64,000 bases of DNA, taken from contig NZ_CP067100.1 of assembly GCF_016616235.1 (NCBI RefSeq), positions 1,299,001-1,363,000 on the forward strand, in the 5' to 3' direction. A model generated the notes under the pieces. It saw only the letters and a program-made list of their open reading frames with translations, did not search any database and was not told the DNA's origin. The DNA comes from Bradyrhizobium diazoefficiens. GTDB taxonomy: Bacteria > Pseudomonadota > Alphaproteobacteria > Rhizobiales > Xanthobacteraceae. Each line of letters begins with the position of its first letter. Within the stretch, counting starts at the first letter, position 1. A program made the translations under genes and the position numbers. Shown piece by piece: positions 63,847-64,000 of the stretch.

Positions 63847-64000
63847 TTAGGCCAGCACGCCCATGATGTCCGACTCCTTCATGATCAGGAGCTCTTCATT
63901 GTCGATCTTGACCTCGGTGCCCGACCATTTGCCGAACAGCACGCGGTCGCCGGCCTTGAGATCGATCGGAATCAGCTTGCCGGTCTCGTCGCGGCCGCCG
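63847..64000 (-). CDS. groES: 10 kDa co-chaperonin GroES, C-terminal part
   Basis: The last 51 or so codons of groES are visible and run off the right edge of the window ([20 protein letters not shown], then [16 protein letters not shown] and stop TAA at 63847-63849). It caps the GroEL ring. The gap to groEL is 123 nt. Any CIRCE element upstream lies outside the window. Confidence 0.96.
   Translation of the reverse strand, partial: GGRDETGKLIPIDLKAGDRVLFGKWSGTEVKIDNEELLIMKESDIMGVLA

Overview
This is a GC-rich alphaproteobacterial chromosome segment, most likely from Bradyrhizobium or a close relative. The evidence is protein similarity, the cysteine-free L36, a groESL pair, and several short palindromic intergenic repeats of kinds I recall from Bradyrhizobium and Rhodopseudomonas genomes. 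I see no tRNA, rRNA, CRISPR array, insertion sequence, integrase or phage gene. The window looks like ordinary chromosome with one small foreign-looking patch (about 42.3-43.7 kb).

Layout. 0-2.6 kb: a polar amino-acid ABC transporter (binding protein cut by the window edge, two permeases, ATPase), with a strong hairpin between the binding protein and the permeases. 2.8-4.4 kb: D-amino-acid aminotransferase and an AhpD-like protein. 4.4-8.5 kb: an EmrB/EmrA-type efflux pair with a divergent LysR regulator; the two pump genes carry the same 39-nt upstream element at almost the same distance from their start codons. 8.5-15 kb: a LuxR-type regulator, an exported amidase, a fused indolepyruvate ferredoxin oxidoreductase and its divergent Lrp/AsnC regulator. 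15-20.4 kb: two small secreted or membrane unknowns, a LysR regulator, and a three-gene catabolic operon (Ldh-family dehydrogenase, NtaA-like flavin monooxygenase, FAH-family hydrolase).

20.7-24.8 kb: a giant c-di-GMP enzyme with five tandem GAF units followed by intact GGDEF and EAL domains. It abuts, and slightly overlaps tail to tail, an exopolysaccharide region (24.8-35.4 kb): galE, a WecG-type glycosyltransferase, a Wzz-type co-polymerase fused to a degenerate BY-kinase domain, a methyltransferase, two GT2 glycosyltransferases, a Wzy-like polymerase/ligase and a CelD-type acetyltransferase. No initiating glycosyltransferase, flippase or outer-membrane exporter is in view, so the pathway must be completed elsewhere.

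35.4-49.3 kb: mixed housekeeping and accessory genes. These are a PIMT-like methyltransferase, wrbA, pirin with a divergent LysR, an orphan Bug receptor, a small Cys-patterned secreted protein, YbaK, a haloacid dehalogenase, a frameshifted alpha/beta hydrolase, NIPSNAP, an amidohydrolase, two hot-dog dehydratases, rpmJ, a TPR protein, small unknowns, an alpha/beta hydrolase and a cytochrome c. 49.5-54.6 kb: glcD, glcE and glcF for glycolate oxidation (glcD separated from glcEF by an opposing monooxygenase gene), followed by a Lys-rich histone H1-like protein. 55-60 kb: an outer-membrane protein, a BacA/SbmA-type ABC transporter and an L-lactate permease. 60-64 kb: two exported unknowns and groEL, with groES cut by the right edge.

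The most distinctive items are the five-GAF c-di-GMP protein next to the polysaccharide genes, the duplicated emr promoter element, and the arginine-substituted P-loop in the Wzz fusion protein.
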